64,000 nucleotides of DNA. Source: Tigriopus japonicus. Its lineage: Eukaryota > Arthropoda > Copepoda > Harpacticoida > Harpacticidae. Made by a program: the position numbers and the translations under genes. Of this stretch, positions 26,021-36,320 are shown piece after piece. The notes beneath the pieces were generated by a model. It was given only the letters and a program-made list of their open reading frames with translations, searched no databases and was not told where the DNA came from. Each line of letters starts with the position of its first letter. Within the stretch, counting starts at the first letter, position 1. Location: contig CM021316.1 in assembly GCA_010645155.1 (NCBI GenBank), positions 5,910,954-5,974,953 on the forward strand. Reading direction: 5' to 3'.

Positions 26021-27311
26021 ATTAGAACGTGCTATTATGTCGATCTGAAACTTTTGCTTCCAAACAGAATTTTGCCTAGATTCCTTGGCCATTCATTTCA
26101 ATAGATTGTGGTACTGGACATATCCCATTTGTAACTGTCCAATTCTCATGAATTATAAATCAACGGAACGAGTGGATGGATGCACTCTCGATCTCGGGAT
26201 TTCTCTGCCATTTCTGCCAGAAACCCGAAACTCGAGTCACTTGCCGACCGATTTCATTTGTTCCGTTCGAGCCGAAGAAAGAAAACTCGACTCGATTCCC
26301 CGTCAGCGTCACCACTTTCTCCTCAACGTGGGTGGAACTACCAAAAAAACGAGTCAAGCCAGAAATGTTCGTGTGCTTTGCAGTTTTGATTAATAGATAA
26401 TTAGATGGCCAATGACTGGGTTTGGGCATTTCTAAATATGACAATACCTAGTGTCTGTTCAACATGGAGGTTTTATGATTGATTAATTTAAAGAGCAGGT
26501 GTGGCCTTAATATAAACAATTGGTTCAAGTTTACAGTGTATTTCTTTTTCAATCATGATGCAAGTTGAACTCAATTGGAGGGATTGGGTGCGCTTTTCGA
26601 ATTACTCCAAGCCATTGACAAATGCTCACACATTTGTCATTATCGAAGCGCGTCACCCTCCACAATCTGGAACTGTTACCTTCACCAGGCTTCCCATTTG
26701 AAGCCGTTTCCTTCAAATTTTCATTCATAAACCCCTATCCTCCTAAAGTCCTCCTTAACTCCCGAAACACGTGACACACTGCTAAAACCTCCCAATTTTC
26801 AGTCTCATTATTCCGTACAAACCCGTACCCCTGACCTAATACTCGCCTCAACCATTGGCCTCCCTGTTGTGTTCATCTCTCTGTGGCTCGATCTGGTCTG
26901 CCTTGGTCTTCTCCTTCCTCATTCTCTTTGATTGCCTTGCTGAGTGTTCGTTCTATGGTTGTCTCACTTCCTCCTCCTCCTTCTTTTCTTGGTGGATGGA
27001 TGGATCATCTCATTGATTGACCTCTCTATGCTCGTACAATCTCTTCAAGGAGGGTGAATCACGCCCCATTTCAGCCCCTTTGAGTGTGATCCGCCCAGGA
27101 TCCGCTCTGGTAAAAAAAAAAAGCTGTGATTTGAGTGTGTGTTCAACAACTGACTTTGTGATCCTGTTCTTCGCCACGCCCAAGAGGTTGAAAGGGTCCA
27201 ATCTTTACAATGAAAATGGAATAGACCGAGTGGATCGAGTCTAAAAGCCTCCTTGTTTCATTATTGAGCTCGACTTTTTTGTGGTTGGTTTGCGCTCGAT
27301 TGGGTGTCAGG
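26021..27311. other. Intergenic stretch between MED12 and the SLAIN gene
   Basis: No gene is seen. A segment at 26160-26400 is open in several frames on both strands but has no domain, so it is probably chance. Bases ~26860-27010 are C/T-rich and lead to the SLAIN start, as a promoter or leader might. Confidence 0.45.
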
Positions 27312-29823
27312 ATGGAGAATGGACAAGAGAATGAGGCCCATTTGGTGAATGGGGATCCGGATTGGTTACCGGATTTGGACCAACTTACTTTAGATGAAGG
27401 AGGAGAGACTTCTTGGTAAGGACCTTTGTTTTGGCTGTGCTCTTATGGATTCGTTTGGCCTTACCAAGATTTTTCCTATGAAAAACGTCGATAGAAATCC
27501 ATGTGACTCCAATGAATGAGTCATGAAAAGGCTTGGTCTTGGCAAACTTGGCCTAGGAATAATGATATTCAATTGATCTGAGTAACTCGTAAGGTATTTA
27601 GAGGCGATCCAAGCAAAGAAGCGTAATGAACAAAATATCCAGTACTAATACAAAGCTTCTTGATGTTGTTAATCAAATGGAGCAAGGACTCTTTAACAGT
27701 ACTAAAGTAAAAGCATTGCTAAACTTTTGGTTTAGCGTTTCCTCTAGTGACCTTCGACTAGAGCAAGGAGGACTAGAACCATTGTAACTTAGATTGCGCG
27801 CATAATATTTTTAGTCCCAGTCTCTCTACTTAACCATTAACTTCAAAACTTTAATTGCAATGGCTTTATGACTAAACGCGGAAAAAAGCGTGTCAAAATA
27901 GAAACATTGGACGAAAAAGTAATGATAACACAAGATTTCAAAAATGATTTAAGGCTTTGCCTATCTGCGATACCCGAAGTATCTCTACTTTGGCAAATTT
28001 ATTGAATATATATTGACAATTTAATCTGGTACTTATCATTTTAATTTTGCCTGTCTTGTCCAACATTATGTATACTTTTCATCTCAAGTGGAACCAGTCA
28101 ATCTCATGCGAGTACTATTCTGACTACAGTGGCTCTAGCATTAACCATTGTATGAGATGGATAACGTTTCTGCCCTACTTTTCAACCTTATCCCATGATT
28201 TTCCCCATAATTTGAGGAATCTGATAAGAATAATTTCCCGTTAGGTTGTTAAATGTTGGGGAACCTGAAGAGCCTTGGACCGGAATCCAGATAATGGAAA
28301 CAGAGGGCATAAATCCTGCGAGAAAAAAGTCTTTAGTGATGAAATTGGACACATTAAAAGTCAGACCCACCAACCATGGGACCTGGTTGGGAGCTGGAAG
28401 TCCCGTGGGTGATCGAATGACAATCCCCGGACCAGGGGCTACATCTTCACCCGTGGCTAATCGCACGCTTCCTGGTTCGGTTCAGAACTTTAAACCTAGT
28501 GAGTTCATCTTAGAGCAAAAATGACATGAAAACAAATTTTAAACTCCTTCGATTTTAATGTCCGGCAGAATTTGATGGCAAAACATTCACGCGGATGAAG
28601 AAACACTCTTCTCCTTCCCCTGTCCGAACCCGGGTGGATCAATTGTTTAACAACCGCCTCAACGAGACCTTCCAAATCGATGACGAAGAGGATCCTGGTC
28701 GAAGAGAGAGTTCGGGAGGCTTGAATTCCACGTTCACTCGAGTGGACAACACGTCGTTAAATAATACGTTCGAGGTGAATCGCAACGTCAATCTGGATTC
28801 CACGTTTCAAGTGCCGGCCAATGGAGGTCGACGATCTTCCAGTTCCCGACGTACATCAGATGATGTATCGGAGCGATTGGCTCGGTTCTCTTCCGAGGAT
28901 CGTTTGTCAGTTCATTCAGACGGATCCACCAATCACCCGCTTAATGACGTGGGGGATGTCCAAACCATAGCCAGATTACAGGAGGAGAGCTTGAATCATT
29001 CACCAAACTATTTCCGGAGGCATTCCCAAAACAATGGTCAGTAGCAAGTAGATATCGAGATTTGGTTCCGACGAGATCGTTTGAGCAAAGCATATATTTC
29101 TTTGTTACAGCCCCCATGTCACCAGAGTCCGATATGGCATCACCTTCCGATAATGTTGTGGGATTTCATTCCGAGGCCAGTGATGATGTTCCGCCCGAAT
29201 GCCAGTATTCCAGTCAAGATTCTTTGCCAGATTCCCCATACAGTAGTCAAAGCTTGGATTCACAAGCCGCCCACGGTCAAGGTAAGGTCAAATATCGTTA
29301 GAACATCAAAAGACCAGTGTCAGTGAAACAGTTCCACTCGATGCACGCCTTAGATCGCTTACGAAGATCCATGCCCAACTTGAACAAACGAGGGGCAAAA
29401 GCTCAGCTACATCCGTATGGACTGTCCAAGGAGCGTCACACGTCATCCGATCAAAGATTCGTCTCGGGTCCCCAACATCAAAAATGGGGACCACCACCTA
29501 ACAATCACCACATCCCTCAGAGAGGGACAATCGCCAGGGCTGAGGTAAGATCTTTGATAATTTGCGACCTTGCTCCATGACCTTATTCTACATTCTTGCG
29601 GGTTTTTTTTTCATTCGTTAAGACTGGTTTACGGGCCCCGTCGAAGATTGGTCTTGGTCGAGGAATTGGTTTGCCCTCTCGCATTGCCAAACCGGCCGTC
29701 TCAGGTATTCCTCGGCCTGGTTCGAGGTTGCCCATGTTTAATGGAGGAGCGAGAGGTGGCTTACCTCGTCCCTCTCGTCCCCAAGCCTCAAGAGATCCCA
29801 AGTGGATGGAGGATTGTTACTAA
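27312..29823 (+). CDS. SLAIN motif-containing family protein (microtubule plus-end)
   Basis: SLAIN proteins bind EB1, CLASP and XMAP215/ch-TOG and promote persistent microtubule growth. Exons 27312-27415, 28245-28498, 28569-29036, 29111-29281, 29318-29544 and 29623-29823 join to 474 residues, within the range of SLAIN1/2 (about 570-580 in human). Family landmarks: an acidic N-terminus with W-L (ETSWLLNV), DVQTIARLQEESL at ~260, LRRSMPNLNK at ~345-355, a basic Pro/Arg-rich tail with SGIPRPGSRLP, and the C-terminus DPKWMEDCY, which resembles the WKDGCY end of vertebrate SLAIN2. SGIP fits the SxIP EB1-binding pattern. The protein is otherwise low complexity and disordered-looking, and diverged. 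The 36-bp intron at 29282-29317 is very short; if kept it would add an in-frame stop. AATAAA occurs immediately after the stop (29826-29831), which is unusually close. Confidence 0.82.
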
Positions 29824-29831
29824 GGAATAAA

Positions 29832-30332
29832 ACCTACCCATGGATTCATTGAAGATTTCCCTGTGATATTGCCAGGCCTTCGCAACAATACCAATTGAGA
29901 AATATTTGCAGTAATACTTGAGATTGATCTAGTTTTCGTACCTAATTTATATTAATACACTCATTGACACCCCACCATGTTCGGAAACTGCTTTACTAGC
30001 AATGGTGAATTAACTGTATAGACTCTGGGGCCAAAAAGAGAGGTTGGAAATTTGACGGATTTTGACAGTCGAAGTATGCTAGATGGCTTGATTTTTTTCT
30101 TTTGCTAGTGCAATGCAACCAGGAGTCAAATAATTTTGTTTTTGCTGGAGTCAGAACGCAGCTTCGCAGCTGCGATCTGATAGAGGCTGTCCGCAATGTG
30201 GGGATATTTATTGCCACTCCACTCAACAAGCATTTATTTTATTTTTTACAAAACCCTCGTGAATGTCCCCAGGTTCCCCCATTTCAGCCGTCAAAGGCCG
30301 TGACTAGTGCATGTAACTTAATTCCGCAGGAC
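29832..30332. other. Intergenic stretch downstream of the SLAIN gene
   Basis: Nothing recognised beyond the gene's 3' flank; no open frame with coding character. Confidence 0.45.
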
Positions 30333-30418
30333 ACTAGAACTCAGCATGCCCGGGATTCAAACCAAGGATGTTACGGGTAGTTGGCGGATGCTCAACCCCA
30401 ACACTACGACTGTTTGCC
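30333..30418 (-). repeat. tRNA-like retroposon head (SINE-like), copy A
   Basis: Read on the minus strand it has a B-box-like ggtttgaatcc and an upstream gttgagcatccgcc block. It aligns along about 85 bases with copy B at 30916-30997 in opposite orientation. The T-stem is not properly paired, so it is not a working tRNA gene. Confidence 0.5.
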
Positions 30419-30643
30419 TTAGTCAAATAAGTACTATTAAAATGCTACTTGGAAAATGGAAAGTGCTAGAAAAATGCTAAGTTTGAAATGAAAAAATAAG
30501 GGTCTTCAATACGTAGATATTGTGTCCATCAAATATACTAGATGAACCTTTCTTTTTACTTCAATTTGTCTGAGATTGACACACTAAGTTTAGATCAGAT
30601 CAATAATTAATGATTCCAGGATAACTTGGTACATGGAAAAATT

Positions 30644-30868
30644 CAACGTAGGAAAACTGGGTACAACGGAAAACTCGGTACAGCGTAAAACTGGGTGCAC
30701 TGGAGAACTGGGGACAACGGAAAACTAGGTAAAACGGAAAACTGGGTTCAAAGGAAACTGGGTACAATGGAAAACTGGGTACAACGGAAAACTGGGTACT
30801 ACAGATATCTAGCTATAGCAGAAAACTGTTTACAGTGGAAAGCCCGGTACTACGGAAAACAGGGTTCA
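30644..30868. repeat. Minisatellite, ~15-17 bp unit (ggaaaactgggtacaac)
   Basis: About fourteen imperfect tandem copies of a unit near ggaaaactgggtacaac. The central copies (30700-30800) are the most regular and the edges decay. Any open frame through it is repetitive and not a gene. Confidence 0.85.
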
Positions 30869-30915
30869 ACAAACAACTGAATACATCTTTATACTGTACA
30901 TCCTCATGCTAAATA

Positions 30916-30997
30916 GGGCAAGCAGTCGTAGCATAAGGGTTGAGCATTCGCCAACAATCCGCAACATCCCTGGTTCAAATCCCTGGCTTGTCGAGTG
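30916..30997 (+). repeat. tRNA-like retroposon head (SINE-like), copy B
   Basis: An A-box-like tagcataaggg and a B-box ggttcaaatcc sit at tRNA-like spacing. The outer 7 bases ggcaagc can pair with gcttgtc (one G-T pair), as in an acceptor stem. The T-stem has mismatches and no anticodon arm is convincing, so this is a tRNA-derived repeat rather than a functional tRNA gene. Confidence 0.5.
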
Positions 30998-31038
30998 CTA
31001 GTGGCCAGTGGTATTTATATGAAGAATGTTATTTGAAA

Positions 31039-31468
31039 GTTACAAAAATCGCCACTAGATGGAGCCAAAATAGGGGCAAAATCCCTTGATTTTAGATCTA
31101 TCCTCAACTTTGACTTGTTACCAAATTGCAGCTTCCATCGTAAAATGGATTTCTCTTCATATTTCGAGACTTTTGGAGCTCAGCTACGATATAATTGTGT
31201 TCAAAAAGTAAAAAGTCACACTGAGTAATTACGATTTGAGGCTAAATATTTACCAGAAGCACCCACAAATGTTTATATCTCAAGATGGCGCTGATTGTCA
31301 TTTTTCTCTAATATTGAAGCTCACCTTTGCTTCCTTAAGAAGGCTTGCTCTGATGGCGAGTTGTTCATTTTGAGAACAAGGGAGGGCACTCTAGTAGGAT
31401 GTGTTAAGAGCATGGTAAATCATGTAAGAGCCATCTAGGTGAAGCGAATGTTAGTTTTCTTTAAAATC
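31039..31468 (+). repeat. Dispersed repeat, ~430 bp, copy 1
   Basis: It contains gccactagatggagcc, caagatggcgctgattgtc and gccatctaggtgaagcgaa in order. The same words occur in the same order on the opposite strand at 56796-57225. It lies just after tRNA-like copy B. No coding frame was identified. Confidence 0.8.
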
Positions 31469-32096
31469 CTAAATACACAGGCGAGGTGTGACTGACATCT
31501 GTGGGTGCAGTTTGAAACACTATCAACGCTTCCATTTTTCTCTCACTAATTGTAAATATAGCACTATCGGACAAGAAATGTCACTCTCGTCAATGCAGAC
31601 AAACGGGTTTGTGAGTTGCCCGAGCGCTTCCGAAGATCAAGACTGCTGGAGAGACTTTTGGGGGATAGAAGAACAACTTCGTTAACGAATTACGTTTCGT
31701 TTCGTTTACGAATTTTTTTTTCGTAAAAAAAAAATTAACAAATTCTGAAAAAATGCAAGCATTCAGTTTAACACCAAAATTGGGAAATAAGTCTGAAAAA
31801 TACTGTTTTCACAATAAAGCTAATTCCAATTCCCTCAATTAACCCCCCAGCCTCCTAAATAACATTCCTAATTCCAACATTTCCAAGTAAAAAGATACTT
31901 TATTTTAAAATTGTTATCCAATTGATATAGAAATTTGTAAACAGAATGAGGAATGTTTTAGATTTAGAAAAATGAGAGGAATATTTATTATTAAATACTA
32001 GGCTGTGTGAGCTTGACTGGTCCATTTCTGATAAGTTTTTTTTTACGGAGTTTCTACTACCGCTACAAGGAATGCGATTCCCTGTAAACAAGGATT
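31469..32096. other. Intergenic AT-rich stretch
   Basis: No gene is seen. A small palindromic stretch, taacgaattacgtttcg with poly-T and poly-A, occurs at about 31684-31740. Confidence 0.45.
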
Positions 32097-32186
32097 TCTC
32101 CCAACAAGATTCGAACCTACGCCGTCTGGGGAAGAACTTCCACTCGGCTCTTTTAAGAAGGCATTAGTACGCGCAGCCACTCTGGC
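32097..32186 (-). pseudogene. tRNA-like sequence, Leu/Ser type with long variable arm, probably dead
   Basis: Read on the minus strand it starts gccagagtggctgcgcg (A-box-like), has cttcttaaaagag where an anticodon arm would be (UAA-like), a long variable region and the B-box ggttcgaatcttg. The T-stem pairs through G-U pairs, but the acceptor ends do not pair. It is either a decayed tRNA-Leu or the head of a SINE. Confidence 0.4.
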
Positions 32187-32204
32187 TTCCTTGTTATAAT
32201 ACAT

Positions 32205-32350
32205 AATTCAAAAATTAAAATCTTCCCCCATGGAATATGAGAAAAATTGCCATTATAGTTATAACGTGCTTTTAATCCTTTTCTCCTGAATTAAAATCAT
32301 GAGAAGGGCATCTCCTATATGTTGGGCCTTACATCTTTCAGTGTAACAGT
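32205..32350. repeat. Direct repeat copy 1 (146 bp)
   Basis: The segment from aattcaaaaattaaaatc to ctttcagtgtaacagt recurs at 32929-33074 with only a few base changes and identical length. The two copies are 724 bp apart in the same orientation. Confidence 0.9.
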
Positions 32351-32928
32351 GATTGAAGATTTGAGTAACCAAATGAAACCAAAGGTTTCTTCAGAAAGAA
32401 GGTTTAATATCAAATGGAAGTCACATCAAACAAAAATATCTACTTCTAATTCCAAAATTGACCATTACATCAAAGTTTGCAAGTGCCCAATCTCCCAAAA
32501 TGTTGACTTCAGAGTTGTGTCTGACGCAACCTAATAAAGGTATCGCGCAAACTCTCTTTTTTGGTTTCCGTTCGTGGCAACTCAAGTTCGTAATTATTAG
32601 GGATGGGCAGAAAGTGCAAATAAATAGAGCCTTTTAGTTACCAAAAGTTGCAGAAAAATGTACCCAAAAGTGCCAACAAAGTGCAGAAAAAGGTTGAAAG
32701 TGCAAATGAATGTTAAAGAAAGAGCAAATAACTTGCGTTTAGACTTAAAAAATCATTCATAGTCAGAGTACCCACGGCGCTTAATTGAGCCTATATAATT
32801 TACCTATACCACGGATAGTTATTTCCAGAAATTTTTAATATCAAAATATCAATGGCATTCCACTTTCAGTGGTACCACACCATTGGCCTAAGTAGAAGCG
32901 TTTCTAGCCTAAGTCTTCGGAAGAAGAA
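32351..32928. other. Spacer between the 146-bp direct repeats
   Basis: It contains tracts of agtgcaaat/aaagtgc-like words (32600-32730) but no gene. It may be the body of an element whose ends are the direct repeats, or simply duplicated flanks. Confidence 0.4.
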
Positions 32929-33074
32929 AATTCAAAAATTAAAATCTTCCCCCATGGAATATGAGAGAAATTGCCATTATAGTTAAAGCGTGCTTTGAAT
33001 CCTTTTCTCCTGAATTAACATCATGAGAAGGGCATCTCCTGTATGTTGAGCCTTACATCTTTCAGTGTAACAGT
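32929..33074. repeat. Direct repeat copy 2 (146 bp)
   Basis: Near-identical to 32205-32350 (for example cttcccccatggaatatgag and gaagggcatctcct in both). Confidence 0.9.
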
Positions 33075-33308
33075 ACTGATGTTGGTAATTAGCTGATCCT
33101 TGGCCAATTTCTTGACTTGAGTTTAATTTGGTATATACTGGTAAGTATCACTACCACATCACAAGAAGGGACAAGGATATTTCGCATGATCGTATCGAGT
33201 GGTAAAGAGAGAACGAGTTCACTGATCAAGTGGTAAGACGGAAGTGTATTTCTGTATGTCAAAAGCTCATAAGTAAACGGCTGAATTGCTTACGCAAGGA
33301 CATCATGA

Positions 33309-33984
33309 NNNNNNNNNNNNNNNNNNNNNNNNNNNNNNNNNNNNNNNNNNNNNNNNNNNNNNNNNNNNNNNNNNNNNNNNNNNNNNNNNNNNNNNNNNNN
33401 NNNNNNNNNNNNNNNNNNNNNNNNNNNNNNNNNNNNNNNNNNNNNNNNNNNNNNNNNNNNNNNNNNNNNNNNNNNNNNNNNNNNNNNNNNNNNNNNNNNN
33501 NNNNNNNNNNNNNNNNNNNNNNNNNNNNNNNNNNNNNNNNNNNNNNNNNNNNNNNNNNNNNNNNNNNNNNNNNNNNNNNNNNNNNNNNNNNNNNNNNNNN
33601 NNNNNNNNNNNNNNNNNNNNNNNNNNNNNNNNNNNNNNNNNNNNNNNNNNNNNNNNNNNNNNNNNNNNNNNNNNNNNNNNNNNNNNNNNNNNNNNNNNNN
33701 NNNNNNNNNNNNNNNNNNNNNNNNNNNNNNNNNNNNNNNNNNNNNNNNNNNNNNNNNNNNNNNNNNNNNNNNNNNNNNNNNNNNNNNNNNNNNNNNNNNN
33801 NNNNNNNNNNNNNNNNNNNNNNNNNNNNNNNNNNNNNNNNNNNNNNNNNNNNNNNNNNNNNNNNNNNNNNNNNNNNNNNNNNNNNNNNNNNNNNNNNNNN
33901 NNNNNNNNNNNNNNNNNNNNNNNNNNNNNNNNNNNNNNNNNNNNNNNNNNNNNNNNNNNNNNNNNNNNNNNNNNNNNNNNNNNN
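33309..33984. other. Assembly gap (run of N)
   Basis: A run of 676 N in repeat-rich intergenic DNA. Open frames that cross it have no meaning. Confidence 0.99.
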
Positions 33985-34964
33985 CGTTGATCATGTGCAA
34001 TTGTGCGCAATCCTGAATACCATTCTGCAAATCATTTTTTTCTTGCAAAAAGTCCTCCATTTCAAGATTACAATCACCAAATGAACACTGTTGGGATGGC
34101 CTTCCACTTTAGGCAAATTATTTCATGTCAACAAAAAATTGCATGAGGTAAAGTGCACTAGTGACTGAGTGAAGAAGACACATAGTACAAGGGATTTGCT
34201 GACAATTCAGCAAACAAGGATTTTGAAGAATCCAAATTATTCAAGCCTTAACAATGTGTTCATTGATCAGTTCTCTTGCTGATTGTGTGCTTTTAAAGTG
34301 ACAGAATCCCAGGCATCAAGTGTGCCATGTGTACAAACAATTTCCATGCATAAACAATCTTCACAGTGCACACAGTATCCAACACTGAAAATCATCTGAA
34401 AGGTTGTTCTAAAAGTTCAATATCAAAACTATGAGAACTCCCATGTTGTTCAGTTTGGATTTTGAGTTCACTTCTCAACATTTTCCATTCCAAGTTTTGT
34501 TTCTTGACCACTTTGACTTTCCTATCTCCATTTTTTTGCATTTGCCATTGTGAATCCTTTTCTGATGAAAAACAAACTGCCTTACTTTACAGTTGTTTAG
34601 TTCTTGCAATTTTAACTCAGAAAGGCTTTAATTAGAATTATCCAATGAGCAACATTAATACACTTGAAGAGCTATCCACAAGGAACATTTTGCTCTCGTA
34701 TTAAACGTGTATTCTATGTGTACAAAGGGTGCGTTTCCTGGCAACCGTGAGACTAGGATAAGGTTTCGATCTGTTGTGATTGTATCATGATGAGGCACAT
34801 TCAAGATCTAGATCGCTCCACAATAAAGGCTCGTTTTTTCCTAAGACTTGGCACGTGACGCAATCCATTGGAGCTCCGATTGGTCGTCGGCATGCTGTAC
34901 AAATTTCGAAAATCCAAGTCCAAGAGCTATTTTAAGACTAGATTAGGGAAAAGCCACGCGCATG
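33985..34964. other. Intergenic stretch, nothing recognised
   Basis: No coding frame, RNA gene or repeat pair was found. It ends at the left terminus of the mariner-like element. Confidence 0.45.
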
Positions 34965-36320
34965 CACTGTGACAGAAAAGTTGTGACCCTATGAAGAACA
35001 GATCATAGAAGGCCTAAAATAAACAATGTGTATTTCATTAGTATCCAGTGTGATCCCCCTTCATTTTAACAACCTTTTTCATCCTTTCGGACATTTACTC
35101 CACCAGTGCCTCAAGGGTATTGAGCCTTTTTTCAGACCAAGGCAAATGCAGTTGCTTCTTGAGCTGACTCAGTGATGAACCTTGTTGCATTTCTGACACT
35201 CTCAATTTCAATATCACCCACAAATTTTCAATAGGATTGAGGTTAGGGGAGTTGCCTGGCCACTCAGCCTTCCTCCAATACTGCTGAAAGTTGCCTTTCA
35301 TCCACTTGGTAGTACTTTTGGCCGTGTGAGGAGGAGCGCCGTCTTGCAAAAAGATTCCTTGAAAAGTTGAATCCGTCAATTTGCACTGAGTTAAAGGCCC
35401 TGTAGATCTCTTCCTCTGCATGGCAGGGAGTGCAAATTTTGAGAGGATCTCCTCCCGATAGTACTTGGCATTGGCAGTTTGATTTTCTGGCACAAAGTGT
35501 AAATCTGACAATTCACGTGGTCCAAACATCCCCCAAACCATCACTTTTGCCAAATGCTTCACAGTTGGAATGGTGGGAACTTGGCTGGAATCCTGGGCCC
35601 AAATGCAATCATAAGCTGAATTTGTAGGTGGAAAGAGGTAGAACTGGCTCTTATCAGACAACATGACCCTTTACCAGTCGTCCAGGGACCATTGCAGCTT
35701 GTAGGTGGCAAACTCCAAACACAGTCTTCATTCGGCCCGTGAGCAGTGGCTTTTTCTGCTGCTGGTTGGAGGTGACATGAACTTGGGTCTTGAAATGGTG
35801 CCTCACACTCTCTCTTGATATGGGGTATCCCTTCTTGCTCAATCTTTCCGCCAATTTTTGAGTGCTTTGTTGATTTTTTCCAAGACTCAGGTAAGACACA
35901 TGTTTGACAACTTCCTTCACAATCCTTGGCCGACCAGATCTTGGTTTGTTCTTGAGCCCCTGGCCGGCTTTGTGCCAGGACCACCAGCTCTTGACTTTAC
36001 TCATTGAGACCTTGTGACTCTTGGCAATGAAGTCTTGTGTCATTCCACCCTCTATCATGCCAATAGTCCTTCCTCTCAGGCCATTATCAGTGACTGGCAC
36101 CATTTTCTTGAAGTCACAAAACTAGGGTTCGCTAGTGGGGTGGAAACTGAAATATTCTGATGGAGGGGTACCATGTAGCCACGTTGTGAGACTGGAACAA
36201 GCTTTGGGAGTATTGGCCAAAGGCACCTATGGTCTTTGTTTTGATCACTAACTCAGCTCACAGTAGCTGCAGACCAAAGCGACAGTTTTGTAAAGGGGTC
36301 ACGACTTTTCTGTCACAATG
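34965..36320 (-). mobile_element. Tc1/mariner-superfamily transposon, degenerate copy
   Basis: The inverted ends cactgtgacagaaaagttg (left) and cattgtgacagaaaagtcg (right, complement) bound 1356 bp. The right flank is TA and the left flank TG, fitting a TA target with one mutation. Inside on the minus strand lies a transposase remnant in two frames. Confidence 0.9.
35095..36103 (-). pseudogene. Broken Tc1/mariner transposase
   Basis: The first part (36103 to about 35700) encodes a helix-turn-helix region (MTQDFIAKSH, then GRPRIV) and a second DNA-binding block. The frame then shifts near 35695-35710. In the shifted frame LQWSLDDW is followed by an in-frame stop before VMLSDKSQF. The catalytic block continues with MVWGMFG, the second acidic residue in LQDGAPPHTA and the third in SPNLNPIENLW. 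Counting from that Asp to the Glu gives 38 residues, a DD38E-like spacing rather than the DD34E of Tc1. The frameshift and stop show this copy cannot make an intact enzyme. The family-level call is secure; the sub-family is tentative. Confidence 0.88.

Noticed and set aside
26160..26444. Overlapping frames on both strands near 26.2-26.4 kb
   Set aside because: Open in several frames at once without domain or splice support; treated as chance.
30916..30997. Functional tRNA gene
   Set aside because: The acceptor ends pair, but the T-stem has mismatches and no anticodon arm is convincing; a second copy nearby points to a repeat.
33230..34084. Long open frames at 33.2-34.1 kb
   Set aside because: Almost entirely unknown bases; flanks show no coding character.
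35559..35984. A third transposase-region frame
   Set aside because: Out of frame with the helix-turn-helix and catalytic blocks; an antisense or shifted shadow of the broken transposase.
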